DNA of 49,083 nt from Opitutus sp. (GTDB lineage: Bacteria > Verrucomicrobiota > Verrucomicrobiia > Opitutales > Opitutaceae): NCBI GenBank assembly GCA_013821985.1, contig PNJQ01000021.1, forward strand, positions 1 through 49,083, in the 5' to 3' direction. Position numbers and translations under genes: made by a program. This document shows positions 32,227 to 40,181 of this stretch, one piece after another. The number at the start of each line of letters is the position of its first letter. Position 1 is the stretch's first letter. The notes below the pieces were generated by a model. It was given only the letters and a program-made list of their open reading frames with translations. It made no database searches and had not been told where the DNA came from.

Positions 32227-33571
32227 GTCATTGCTCAACGTCTGGCAAAAAACCGTTGCGCGTCACGGCGCTCGCATCGCGCTAACGCAGGCGACGGACA
32301 ATGCGCGCTGCACTTTTCGCGAATTGGACGCGCGCGCCCGCGCGTGGGCGGAGCAACACACCGGAGCCAGACTGCGCGGCCGCGCCGTCGCCTTCAGCAC
32401 GTCGAACGGCATCGCGTGGTTCGAAATTCTTCTCGGCCTGTGGCACGCGGACGCGGTGGCCGTGCCGCTCGACCCCGGCGAACCGCCGGAGGAATTGCGC
32501 TCGCTGACCGCGGCGCTGCGCGGGGCGGCGTGGTGGGACGGCGCGGCGCTGCAGACGACCGCGGGCAAACCACGACGCTTCGATGCGGAGGATTGCTTGA
32601 TCAAGCTCACGTCGGGTTCGACCGGCGCGCCGCAACCGCTTGTGTTCACGGCGGCGCAACTGCTCGCCGACGGACGGCAGGTCATGCGCGGCATGGGCAT
32701 CACCGCGCGCGACGTGAACTACGCGCTCATCCCCTGTGGACATTCCTACGGGCTCGGCAATCTGGTGCTGCCGCTCGTCGCGGCGGGCGTGCCACTCGTG
32801 TGCGGATCGGCGCCGTTTCCGCATGCGATCGCGGAGGATTTTGCGCGCTGGAAACCGAGCGTGTTTCCCGGTGTGCCCGCACTCTGGCGCGCGCTCGCGG
32901 CGAGCGAGGTGCAGTTGCGCGGGCTGCGCCTCGCAATTTCGGCCGGAGCCCCGCTGTCCGCGGAGGTGGCGGGGGAGTTTTTCGCGCGCCACGGCATGCA
33001 CGTGCACAGTTTCTACGGCTCAAGCGAAACCGGCGGCGTGAGCTACGACCGCAACGGGCGCGACACGCTCGCCGGCCGCGTCGGCCACGCGTTGCCCGGC
33101 GTGAAACTGCAGGTACTCGCCGGGCAGCGGCTGCTCGTGACAAGCGCGGCGGTGCTGACCCGCGGCAATCGCCGACGACGCGGCGCGCGGGGGCAATGGG
33201 TCATGGCCGATCTCGTGGAGCGCGACGCGCGCGGATCGTTGCAGCTCCTCGGACGGCGCGGGACGTTTGTGAAGATTGCAGGACGGCGCGTGAATCTCGC
33301 GGACATCAGTGTGCGGTTGCGCGCGTTGCCCGGGGTGAGCGACGCATGGGTCGCAGTAAGCGAAGGCGCGGAGTCCGTGTTGCTCGGTGCCGCGCTGGCG
33401 ACGACGCTTTCGCCCGCGGAAATTCGCGCGGCCGCCCGCGCGCACCTGCCGGCGTGGAAAATGCCGAAGGTGCTGCTGACTTTTCCCGCACTGCCGCTCA
33501 CGCCGCGCGGGAAGCTGGAGACAGCAGCGTTGCGCCAGGGCTTGTTCCGCGGCGCAAGCGCGCGGCGGTGA
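32219..33571 (+). CDS. AMP-binding acyl/aryl ligase (ApeH/XanA2-like)
   Basis: A 450-aa member of the ANL superfamily, which adenylates a carboxylic acid and passes it to a thiol. Core motifs: LIKLTSGSTGAPQPL (A3, about residues 127-141), YGSSETGG (A5), MADLVERD (A7), RRGTFVKIAGRRVNLADI (A8) and the C-terminal catalytic Lys in TPRGKLETA. The chain is shorter than CoA ligases and the ATP loop is slightly unusual. It would activate the hydroxybenzoate starter and load it on one of the ACPs. Last gene of the co-directional string; ten bases separate its stop from that of the convergent chorismatase gene. Confidence 0.86.
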   Translation: MPESLLNVWQKTVARHGARIALTQATDNARCTFRELDARARAWAEQHTGARLRGRAVAFSTSNGIAWFEILLGLWHADAVAVPLDPGEPPEELRSLTAALRGAAWWDGAALQTTAGKPRRFDAEDCLIKLTSGSTGAPQPLVFTAAQLLADGRQVMRGMGITARDVNYALIPCGHSYGLGNLVLPLVAAGVPLVCGSAPFPHAIAEDFARWKPSVFPGVPALWRALAASEVQLRGLRLAISAGAPLSAEVAGEFFARHGMHVHSFYGSSETGGVSYDRNGRDTLAGRVGHALPGVKLQVLAGQRLLVTSAAVLTRGNRRRRGARGQWVMADLVERDARGSLQLLGRRGTFVKIAGRRVNLADISVRLRALPGVSDAWVAVSEGAESVLLGAALATTLSPAEIRAAARAHLPAWKMPKVLLTFPALPLTPRGKLETAALRQGLFRGASARR

Positions 33572-33581
33572 TCCGGCAGCG

Positions 33582-34487
33582 TCAAAGGAGCGTCGCCTCG
33601 ATCTCGACCTTGAGTGACGCGCGGCAGATCTCTGCCCGGACGTAAGAAACGTGGTCGTGCGCCGTGAAAAGCTCTTCCGCCAACGCCGCAGCCATTGCGG
33701 CGTAATCTTCAGCGTGACGCAGGTAGACCTTGAAGTGCCGCGTGCGCACACCGGCTGCCAGATTTTCGCCCAAGCCGCACACGCGGGAAATCGCGCGGAG
33801 GTTTTCCAACGTGCACGCGAGTTGGTCGGCCGTGCTTTCGGGTGCCATCGTGGCGTGGCCGCGGATGGCCGCCGTGCCGGAGATGAAGACCGCGGGCTCG
33901 CGCCCCGCACGCGGGACGCCCGTCGCGCGCGCGAAGCTCGGCGGACGCGGGCCATATTGCTCGGGATAATGGTAGGCCGGGACCTGCAGCGGATTTTCGT
34001 AGTGCTGCGGCGGCACCGCGCTCGCCGCGAACGCGATCGTCAACCGCCCGTCCTGGCAGCCGACGGCGGACGCGGAGGGCAGTAATTGGCTGAACCCCGC
34101 GCCATGGGCGCGCTCGAATGCCAGCGAACGCCCGCGGCAAAACGCGCGGTAGTTTTCGAGCCCGCCCACGCCCGTGCCATTGATGTCGGGCACGTAATTC
34201 CAAATGCGCGCGAGGTGCCGGCCGCTCGTGACCGCGCACAGTTGCGCATAAAGGCTGTGTGCGGACGCTTCGAGCGTGGTGGGCGTCACTTCCACCGCAG
34301 CCGCGCCGAGCAGCCAATCGTCCCCTCGAAAAAGGCGGATGCTCCCGTGCGCCTCGATCTCGTGCACGGCGCCGAAGAGATTCTCCACCGCGCAGCCGCC
34401 GAGCACCGGAAGACCAGGATTGAAAACGGCCGGGCCGATCTCGATCGCGAGTCCCGTCTGGGCAAAAGAAGCTGGGGCCGCGCGCAC
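33582..34487 (-). CDS. FkbO/Hyg5/XanB2-family chorismatase
   Basis: 301 aa from GTG 34487. Two RidA/YjgF-like halves with the chorismatase-specific blocks: ARIWNYVPDINGTGVGGLEN followed by YRAFCRGRSLAFE, the strongly conserved YENPLQVPAYHYPEQYG then PRPPSFARATG, and VFISGTAAIRGHATM followed by LACTLENLRAI. Members hydrolyse chorismate to pyruvate plus 3- or 4-hydroxybenzoate (Hyg5/XanB2) or a dihydroxycyclohexadiene acid (FkbO). XanB2 supplies the starter of xanthomonadin, an aryl polyene, so placement here beside the ligase and ketosynthases strongly suggests starter supply. It is convergent with the cluster and follows the VTT gene on the minus strand. Which product type is made cannot be told by eye. 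Confidence 0.85.
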   Translation of the reverse strand: MRAAPASFAQTGLAIEIGPAVFNPGLPVLGGCAVENLFGAVHEIEAHGSIRLFRGDDWLLGAAAVEVTPTTLEASAHSLYAQLCAVTSGRHLARIWNYVPDINGTGVGGLENYRAFCRGRSLAFERAHGAGFSQLLPSASAVGCQDGRLTIAFAASAVPPQHYENPLQVPAYHYPEQYGPRPPSFARATGVPRAGREPAVFISGTAAIRGHATMAPESTADQLACTLENLRAISRVCGLGENLAAGVRTRHFKVYLRHAEDYAAMAAALAEELFTAHDHVSYVRAEICRASLKVEIEATLL

Positions 34488-34549
34488 GGTTCAGCCTTGG
34501 GTCAGGGCGTGAATGCCGCACCTCGTCGGGTCGCTCGGTCGGCGTGGAA

Positions 34550-35290
34550 TCATGGCGCGGGCGGGAAGAGCGGCGCAGTTTTCGCCGCGGTCGGACCGGC
34601 GCAAGGTATTTCCAGAGCGTCGATCGCGCGCCGGCGCCGCCGCAGCAATTCGAAGAGCAACCCGACGCCCGCCAGCAGCCCCAGACTCCAAAAAATCTCC
34701 GGCCCGCGTTGGTGCCAAAGCGAGTCGCCGAGGAGGATGGTCGCCGCGAGATAAATTCCGGGCACGACCGTCGAAATGACCAGATACCGCACAAAGGGCG
34801 CACGCATGACGCCGAGCAGGTAACTTTGGACGAAGAATGGCAGCCCCGGCGCGATGCGCACGAACAACACCCAGCGCCACCCAAAATCCCGCCGCATCCA
34901 TGCGTCGCTGTAACCCCAGCGAGCGAGCAGCGCCTTCGCCCAGGGCCGCAACGCATGCGCTGCGAGCAGGTAGGACAAGGTGACGTTGCACGCGACCGCG
35001 ACCACGGCCGCGCCGATCACTCCGCCTGCGCCGTAGCGCTCGCCGAACACCGGGCCTGCAGTCAATGCGAAGGGCAACAACGGAAAGCCGAACGACGGCA
35101 GCACCGCCATCGCCCCGAAAAACACCAGCGGACCCGCCTCGCGCAATTGCGCAATGACCTCGAGCATCCACCGCCGGCTGTCCGCGCCGTTGCGCCAGAT
35201 CACCAACGCCGCCGCGCCCGCGACAACCAGTGCAGCGCCGCGCCAAAACCAGCGCACACGCGGAGAGGTGGGAGGAGAGGCTTGCGACAC
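34550..35290 (-). CDS. VTT/DedA (TVP38) family membrane protein
   Basis: About 246 aa from GTG 35290. A polytopic inner-membrane protein with an N-terminal helix (WFWRGAALVVAGAAALVIW) and the VTT-domain re-entrant pattern (PLVFFGAMAVLPSFGFPLLP; GPVFGERYGAGGVIGAAVVA; RIAPGLPFFVQSYLLGVMRA). VTT/DedA proteins act as phospholipid or polyprenyl-phosphate scramblases or flippases. The frame is open further upstream, but that part overlaps the divergent cupin gene antisense and is not protein-like. It stands directly upstream of the chorismatase gene (62 bases), so both are likely co-expressed; a lipid-flipping role for the cluster product is possible but unproven. Confidence 0.8.
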   Translation of the reverse strand: MSQASPPTSPRVRWFWRGAALVVAGAAALVIWRNGADSRRWMLEVIAQLREAGPLVFFGAMAVLPSFGFPLLPFALTAGPVFGERYGAGGVIGAAVVAVACNVTLSYLLAAHALRPWAKALLARWGYSDAWMRRDFGWRWVLFVRIAPGLPFFVQSYLLGVMRAPFVRYLVISTVVPGIYLAATILLGDSLWHQRGPEIFWSLGLLAGVGLLFELLRRRRRAIDALEIPCAGPTAAKTAPLFPPAP

Positions 35291-35362
35291 GGGCCGCGAA
35301 TGTCCTCCCTGCCCTCGCGCGCGTAAAGCCCGAAGCCGTCGCGCCGCACCCTTTCTCCCGCC

Positions 35363-35722
35363 ATGCACCGCATCAATCTCGCCGAAAAACTCGCGCTCGT
35401 CGCCACACACTGGGATCCGAAGATCATCGCCGAACTCAACGGCCAGCACGTGAAGCTCGTGAAAATCCTCGGCGAGTTCGTCTGGCACCACCACGAGCAC
35501 GAGGACGAGTTGTTCCTCGTCGTGCGCGGCGGGTTCCGGATGGAGTATCGCGACCGCACCGTCGAGCTGCGCGAGGGCGACATGGTCGTCGTGCCGCGCG
35601 GCGTCGAACACCGGCCGGTCGCGGAGCGAGAGTGCAGTATTTTGTTGTTCGAGCCCGCGAGCACGGTGAACACGGGCAGCGCGGGCGGAGACCTGACGAA
35701 GGCAAAGCTGGGCTGGATTTGA
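35363..35722 (+). CDS. Cupin domain protein
   Basis: 119 aa, a single small beta-barrel cupin. The metal-site motif is VWHHHEHEDELFLVVRGGF (three His plus Glu) with the second motif EGDMVVVPRGVEHRPVA providing the last His. The protein is probably a metal-binding enzyme or sensor of small molecules; the substrate is unknown. It is divergent from the VTT gene (72 bases between starts) and convergent with the ADOP permease gene (22 bases between stops). Confidence 0.88.
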   Translation: MHRINLAEKLALVATHWDPKIIAELNGQHVKLVKILGEFVWHHHEHEDELFLVVRGGFRMEYRDRTVELREGDMVVVPRGVEHRPVAERECSILLFEPASTVNTGSAGGDLTKAKLGWI

Positions 35723-35744
35723 GCTCGGCGCGATTTCCGCGCGT

Positions 35745-38444
35745 TCACTCCGCGCGCAGCAGCGTGAGCGGATCGACTTTCGCCGCGCGCCGGGCCGGCA
35801 ACAATCCGCCGAGCGTGGCCGCGAGCAGACCCGCGGTCCCGGCAATCGCGATGGCCGCCCAGTCCGTGCGCAGCCCGGTCATCATCCACGAACCGAGCAC
35901 GCGCGGCAAAATCACCGCGAGCAGCACGCCGCACGCTGCACCCGCGAGCCCCAGCCACGCCGCATCACGCAACACACCGCGCCACACGCGGCCCGGCTCC
36001 GCGCCGATCGCGAGGCGGATGGCGATTTCGCGCGAACGGCTGGCCACGAGATAACCCAACGCGCCCAACACTCCGATCACCGCCAGCAGCGTCGCCAGCG
36101 CGCCAAACCCGGCGGTCAGGCGCACGGTCGCAGCTTCGTTGCTCACCCAGCGCGCCGCACGTTCCTCGAGCGTCATCCAACGGACGAACATCAGCGACGG
36201 TTCCACGGCGGAAATCTTCGCCCGCAATGCCCGGCGGGCCGCGACGGCGTCTCCACTCACGCGAATCACCATGCAGGCCGCCGGCGCCCGCCATTGCGTC
36301 AACGGTCCGTAGAACATCGCGGGCGGTTCCTCGCGCACGCTGTTGACCCGCGCATCGGCCACAATGCCCACGATCTCGCGGTCGTCGTCGGCCGCGTTCT
36401 GGTCAAAGCCCAGTCGCCGGCCAAGCGGATCGGCGTCCCCGAAAACTTCGCGCGCAAGTCGCTCGCTGATCACGACGACATTCGGGCGGACACCCGTGTC
36501 GTGCGCCGTAAAGCCCCGACCCCGCACGAGCGTCATCCCCATCGCGTCGAAATACCCTTCGTCCACGCTCTCGTGCTGAATCGTGTCGCGCGGCTGCCGC
36601 ACGCCTTCGCCCCGGAAATAGAGTCCGCTCTTCGAGCGGCTCCCGCTGAGCGGGCCGCTGGCGGCGAAACCCACCGCGCGCACCTGCGGCAATTCCAGCG
36701 CCGCCGCCTGCAGTCGCGCGAGCACCGCCGTCTGACGCTCGGGGGCGATGCCCGCCGCGCGCAGGTCGAAGAACGTCTGCACCACCGCCGCACGTTCGTA
36801 GCCGGGATTGGCCGAGAGCACCCGCTGCAAGTCGAACGCGAGTGCGCCCGCGATCGAGATCAACATCACCGACAGCGCGATTTGCGCAACGATCAGGGCG
36901 CGCCCGATCCGCAACGTGCCACCCGCGCCGAAGAGGCGTTGTTGCAACACGACTTGCGGCGAGAGCTTAGCACTCAACCACGCCGGCGCCGCGCCCATCG
37001 CCAGGCCGAGCCCGAGCGCGAGCACGCAAAGCCAGCCGGCGAGCGTCCAGTCGAGTCCCGGCAGATTTTTTTCCACGCCGGGCACCAGCCAGCTCGCGAG
37101 CAACGGCGTCAGCCAAACACCCAGCAACACGCCGCCCACCGCTCCACTGAAGGAAAGCAGACAACCTTCCATCAACGCCGCGCGCACCAGCCGCCAGCGA
37201 CCGGCGCCGAGCGCGAGCCGCACGCCGAGTTCGCGCCCGCGACCCAGCATGCGCAAAAGCAGCAGCGTCGCGGTGTTCGCCGCGGTCACGAGCACGACGG
37301 CCGCGACGAGCAAGGTGAGCGTGAGCCCGACGCGGCGGAAATCGTTACGTGTGTCGGAAAAACCTTGTGGGCTCGCGACGAAGCGAGGCGGACGATTGCG
37401 GAAATCCTGCACCGTGGCCGGATCGGTGATGATGGCCAGCGCCGCGTCGAGTTGCGGGCGCCACGAGCGTTCCAGCGCGCCATTCACCGCCGCGTCCGGA
37501 TGCGGAAGACGCACGAGCGCGGTGAGCCAATTGACGTTGTCGAGCTGCGTCCACTGCTCGAGGGCGATCGGACCGTCGGAAATTGTCCAGGCCGACGGCG
37601 TGCAACCGAGCGGCGCGTGCATGCCGAGCGGCAGCCACAACTCCGTCGAGTCGCCGAGACTCACGCCGGTGAAGGACGGCGGCACGACGCCGACAACGGT
37701 CACGTCCTGGTTATTGATCCGCAGCGAGCGGCCCACGACATCCTCCGCGCCGCCGAGTTTTGTCTGCCAGAATGCGTGCGTCACGACGGCCACCGGCCGC
37801 GGTGCGCCGACGGAATCGTCCGCCGGCAACAATACCCGACCGCGGGATGCCGCCACGCCCAGCGCCGAAAAGAAAGTGCCGTTGACGAACTGCACCTGGC
37901 ACGGTTGCGCTGGGGCATCGGCGAGCCGTAAAGCCGTGCGGTTTCCTGCCGAATAGCCGGCGACCAAGCCGCCAAGCTCAGATGAAACCTCCAGCCGTCG
38001 CACGGTAGGTGCGCTCAACAGAAAGGGTTCTCCGGCCGGATCGCGCACCTGGTGCAGCTCCGCGGGCCGTGCCACCGGCAGCGGTTCGAGCAACACGCCG
38101 CGCACCAGCGTGAACACCGCCGTCGTCACGCCGACGCCGAGCGAAAGCACGGCGATGATCGAGAGCGCAAAGCCCGGCCGGCGCCAGAGGCTGCGCGTCG
38201 CAATGCGCGCGTCCTGCGCCCACGATTCGAGCGACGGCCAGCCGAGTGCGTCCTCCGTCTCCTCGCGCGTCGCGAGCACGTTGCCGAAAGCGAGGTGCGC
38301 TTGACGGCGCGCCTCGGTGCGGTCGAGGCCCCGTGCGACGTTTTCCTCGGTGAGCAGTTCGACGTGGTGGCGCATCTCCTCTTCGAGCCGGCGCAGGCGC
38401 GCGCGGCGCGTGAGGAGATTTTTGAATTTCGTCCAGAGTTTCAT
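35745..38444 (-). CDS. ADOP-family ABC permease (MacB/FtsX-like duplicated)
   Basis: 899 aa. The N-terminal cytoplasmic prefix is helical (RRLEEEMRHHVELLTEENVA then GLDRTEARRQAHLAFGN). Two repeats follow, each with a MacB-like periplasmic domain and FtsX-type helices: first helix FALSIIAVLSLGVGVTTAVF, middle helices near 400-520 (VVLVTAANTATLLLLRMLGR), and a final set (YLVASRSREIAIRLAIGAEP; LAGAACGVLLAVILPRVL). This is the acidobacterial duplicated orphan permease type, without its own ATPase gene nearby. The ATG at 38444 gives the standard MKLWTKFKNLL start. A PadR gene precedes it on the same strand, the usual partner. The gap between them holds a palindromic repeat. Transport substrate unknown. 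Confidence 0.9.
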   Translation of the reverse strand: MKLWTKFKNLLTRRARLRRLEEEMRHHVELLTEENVARGLDRTEARRQAHLAFGNVLATREETEDALGWPSLESWAQDARIATRSLWRRPGFALSIIAVLSLGVGVTTAVFTLVRGVLLEPLPVARPAELHQVRDPAGEPFLLSAPTVRRLEVSSELGGLVAGYSAGNRTALRLADAPAQPCQVQFVNGTFFSALGVAASRGRVLLPADDSVGAPRPVAVVTHAFWQTKLGGAEDVVGRSLRINNQDVTVVGVVPPSFTGVSLGDSTELWLPLGMHAPLGCTPSAWTISDGPIALEQWTQLDNVNWLTALVRLPHPDAAVNGALERSWRPQLDAALAIITDPATVQDFRNRPPRFVASPQGFSDTRNDFRRVGLTLTLLVAAVVLVTAANTATLLLLRMLGRGRELGVRLALGAGRWRLVRAALMEGCLLSFSGAVGGVLLGVWLTPLLASWLVPGVEKNLPGLDWTLAGWLCVLALGLGLAMGAAPAWLSAKLSPQVVLQQRLFGAGGTLRIGRALIVAQIALSVMLISIAGALAFDLQRVLSANPGYERAAVVQTFFDLRAAGIAPERQTAVLARLQAAALELPQVRAVGFAASGPLSGSRSKSGLYFRGEGVRQPRDTIQHESVDEGYFDAMGMTLVRGRGFTAHDTGVRPNVVVISERLAREVFGDADPLGRRLGFDQNAADDDREIVGIVADARVNSVREEPPAMFYGPLTQWRAPAACMVIRVSGDAVAARRALRAKISAVEPSLMFVRWMTLEERAARWVSNEAATVRLTAGFGALATLLAVIGVLGALGYLVASRSREIAIRLAIGAEPGRVWRGVLRDAAWLGLAGAACGVLLAVILPRVLGSWMMTGLRTDWAAIAIAGTAGLLAATLGGLLPARRAAKVDPLTLLRAE

Positions 38445-38478
38445 GGGCGGGGAATCAGTGCCGGCGCTTTGCCGAACG

Positions 38479-38531
38479 GTAGGGGCGTGGCTTGACCACG
38501 CCCGGCAGGCGCGCACAAGGCGCGCCCCTAC
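38479..38531. repeat. Double-hairpin palindromic repeat
   Basis: Outer arms GTAGGGGCG (38479-38487) and CGCCCCTAC (38523-38531) enclose two inner hairpins, GGGCGTGG/CCACGCCC and GGCGCGC/GCGCGCC, separated by GGCA. A degenerate relative of its right half is at about 39118-39139. It lies between padR and the permease gene. Confidence 0.75.
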
Positions 38532-38558
38532 GGCGACGGCGAATCATGGTCTCTAGTT

Positions 38559-38900
38559 TCATGCTTCGGCGGCGAGGACGGCATCGACGAGGGCGGTGAC
38601 GCGCTGCCAATTGGCGACCTCTTCCTTGAGCTGTTTGCGGCCGGCGGCGGTGATGCCGTAAAAGCGGGCGCGCCGGTTGTTCTCACTCGTGCCCCACTCC
38701 GAGGAAATCCAGCCCTGCTCCTCGAGGCGCACGAGCGCCGGATAGATCGTGCCCTGATTGAGCATCACCGAACCGTCCGCCACCTGCTCGATGCGACGCG
38801 CGATGCCGAACCCATGTTGCGCGCCAAGGGTCGCCAGCGTTTTCAGGACGAGCAGGTCGAGGGTGCCTTGAAGAAGATCGGTGCGGGCGGGCTCACTCAT
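38559..38900 (-). CDS. PadR-family transcriptional regulator
   Basis: A 113-aa winged-helix repressor. DLLQGTLDLLVLKTLATLG opens the domain, GFGIARRIEQVADGSVMLNQ then GTIYPALVRLEEQGWISSEW is the recognition helix and wing, and NRRARFYGITAAGRKQLKEE completes the PadR signature. It controls the downstream ADOP permease in the usual padR-permease pair and probably itself, since two 15-base palindromes lie at its own start (38900-38937). The ATG at 38900 is chosen because longer starts read through those palindromes and are not conserved in the family. Confidence 0.92.
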   Translation of the reverse strand: MSEPARTDLLQGTLDLLVLKTLATLGAQHGFGIARRIEQVADGSVMLNQGTIYPALVRLEEQGWISSEWGTSENNRRARFYGITAAGRKQLKEEVANWQRVTALVDAVLAAEA

Positions 38901-38937
38901 GTTGGAAACCAACAGGTGCTCCTGTTGAAAGTCAACA
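38900..38937. promoter_or_regulatory. Tandem PadR operator candidates
   Basis: TGTTGGAAACCAACA (38900-38914) and TGTTGAAAGTCAACA (38923-38937) are each perfect in their 6-base arms and 23 bases apart centre to centre, so on nearly the same helix face. The first touches the A of the padR start codon. The shared pattern is TGTTGR-N3-YCAACA. Self-repression is inferred. Confidence 0.7.
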
Positions 38938-39072
38938 CGAGAGGCGCGGGCTGGCGTCCCCCATTGGGCGAGAGCCACCCGCGCCCGGAGGTTACGGGCA
39001 CCGGTGCGGACTGCCGCGCAGGCGGCGACGGTTTAAACGTGCCCGGGCGGCTGAGGGCTCGGGGAGTTTAAC

Positions 39073-39139
39073 GGTCGCCGCTGGGGACGGCGGCAACCAC
39101 CTCGATCCGGCGCCCGCGGCGCGCACGAGGCGCGCCCCT
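39073..39139. repeat. Degenerate composite of two palindromic repeat types
   Basis: The left half (GGTCGCCGCTGGGGACGGCG...) resembles the element inside the BamA/TamA-like gene, and the right half (GCGCGCACGAGGCGCGCCCC) resembles the double-hairpin element at 38479. It lies just beyond the stop of the Fe-S repair gene. The stretch before it (38980-39003) echoes the repeat at 12200. Confidence 0.55.
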
Positions 39140-39161
39140 CCGCGTGGTCGGACGTCGCCCG

Positions 39162-39902
39162 TTAATTCCGGCTGGTGGCGAACGCCAGGGCGCGGGGGAA
39201 GAGGATGTTGTTTTCCTTGTGCACGTGGCGGTGGAGGTCGCCCTCGAATTCCTCGAGACCACCCAGGAGCGCGCGGTGGGTGTTGCAGGCGTCGGCGTCG
39301 GGGCGGAAGCCGCCGGTGAGTTCGCGCAGGCGGGCCACGGCGCGGCCGGCGAACTCGTGCTCATCCTCCATCTGGCGGATGGGATTGGCGATCGAGCCGC
39401 AGTGGAAAGCGTCGGGCGCACCGGCTTCGAGCTGACGGACAAACGGAAACAGGATGGTCTCCTCCTTCGCCATATGGCTGAACATCTCGTTGGCGAGGAG
39501 CGTGACGGTTTCGGCAATTTCCTTCAGGCGCTCGTCGCGCCAGGCGTGCTTGCGCGCAACGCGATCGGCCATCTCGACGAGGCGCGGCAGCTCGGCCTTC
39601 ACGTAATCGTGGTGCGATTGCTCAATGTGATCGGCGAGCTGCGTGAGCGTCATCGCCGCCGCGTCAACTTCGGCGGTTCCGGCCGCAAGTGCACTGGTTG
39701 CGGCTTCGAGCATTGCGAGCACGGTGGCCGGATCGAGGCCGCGCGCGCGGACGAGTTCAGCGAGCGGGCGTTTGCCGCCGCAGCAGTAGTCGATGCCGAG
39801 TTTTTCGAAGATGCGCGCGAGCGCCGGACGGGCGGCGACAATGGCGCCAACGGTGGTTTCGAGGGTGAAGGAGGGAACTTCCGTCGTGGTCGGTTGATTC
39901 AT
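39162..39902 (-). CDS. ric: Iron-sulfur cluster repair di-iron protein (RIC/ScdA/YtfE)
   Basis: 246 aa. The N-terminal ScdA_N/DUF542 domain carries the diagnostic IDYCCGGKRPLAEL (Cys40-Cys41) at about residues 12-68. A hemerythrin-like four-helix domain follows (about 82-245), with iron-ligand candidates His97/98 (IEQSHHDYV), His143 and Glu147 (FSHMAKEETILFPF), His182 (MEDEHEFAG) and His228 (HRHVHKENNILFPR). RIC proteins restore Fe-S clusters damaged by nitric oxide or peroxide. The ATG at 39902 is preceded by an FNR/DNR-type palindrome 37 bases upstream, consistent with control by low oxygen or nitric oxide. It is monocistronic. Confidence 0.92.
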   Translation of the reverse strand: MNQPTTTEVPSFTLETTVGAIVAARPALARIFEKLGIDYCCGGKRPLAELVRARGLDPATVLAMLEAATSALAAGTAEVDAAAMTLTQLADHIEQSHHDYVKAELPRLVEMADRVARKHAWRDERLKEIAETVTLLANEMFSHMAKEETILFPFVRQLEAGAPDAFHCGSIANPIRQMEDEHEFAGRAVARLRELTGGFRPDADACNTHRALLGGLEEFEGDLHRHVHKENNILFPRALAFATSRN

Positions 39903-39939
39903 GGTGCGCGGAAGATAACGCGCGGAAACGCGGCGTGCC

Positions 39940-39953
39940 TTGAGGTGGGTCAA
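39940..39953 (-). promoter_or_regulatory. FNR/DNR-type box upstream of ric
   Basis: TTGAGGTGGGTCAA fits the TTG-N8-CAA pattern of CRP/FNR-family binding sites, and its arms extend to CTTGA/TCAAG. It lies 37 bases upstream of the ric ATG. The rest of the gap to 40181 shows no other clear signal. No FNR-type gene is in the window. Confidence 0.45.
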
Positions 39954-40181
39954 GGGTGCGGGAGATTCGGAGGGAATCGCTCATCTGCGCCAGGGCCGGC
40001 CCCGGCGCTTCGCGCCCTCCTCTTATCCAGGGACTTTTGCGGAGGTTGCAGGGAACCTGTGTTCGGATCGGGCGGAGCCGCCGGCCATCTTTCTTCGTCG
40101 AAAGGCGTAGGTGCGGCGGGGTTTCTAAGGTTGCGAGGCGTGGTGCGTTGAGGTTGAGTTCCACCGGTCCGAAACAATGTC

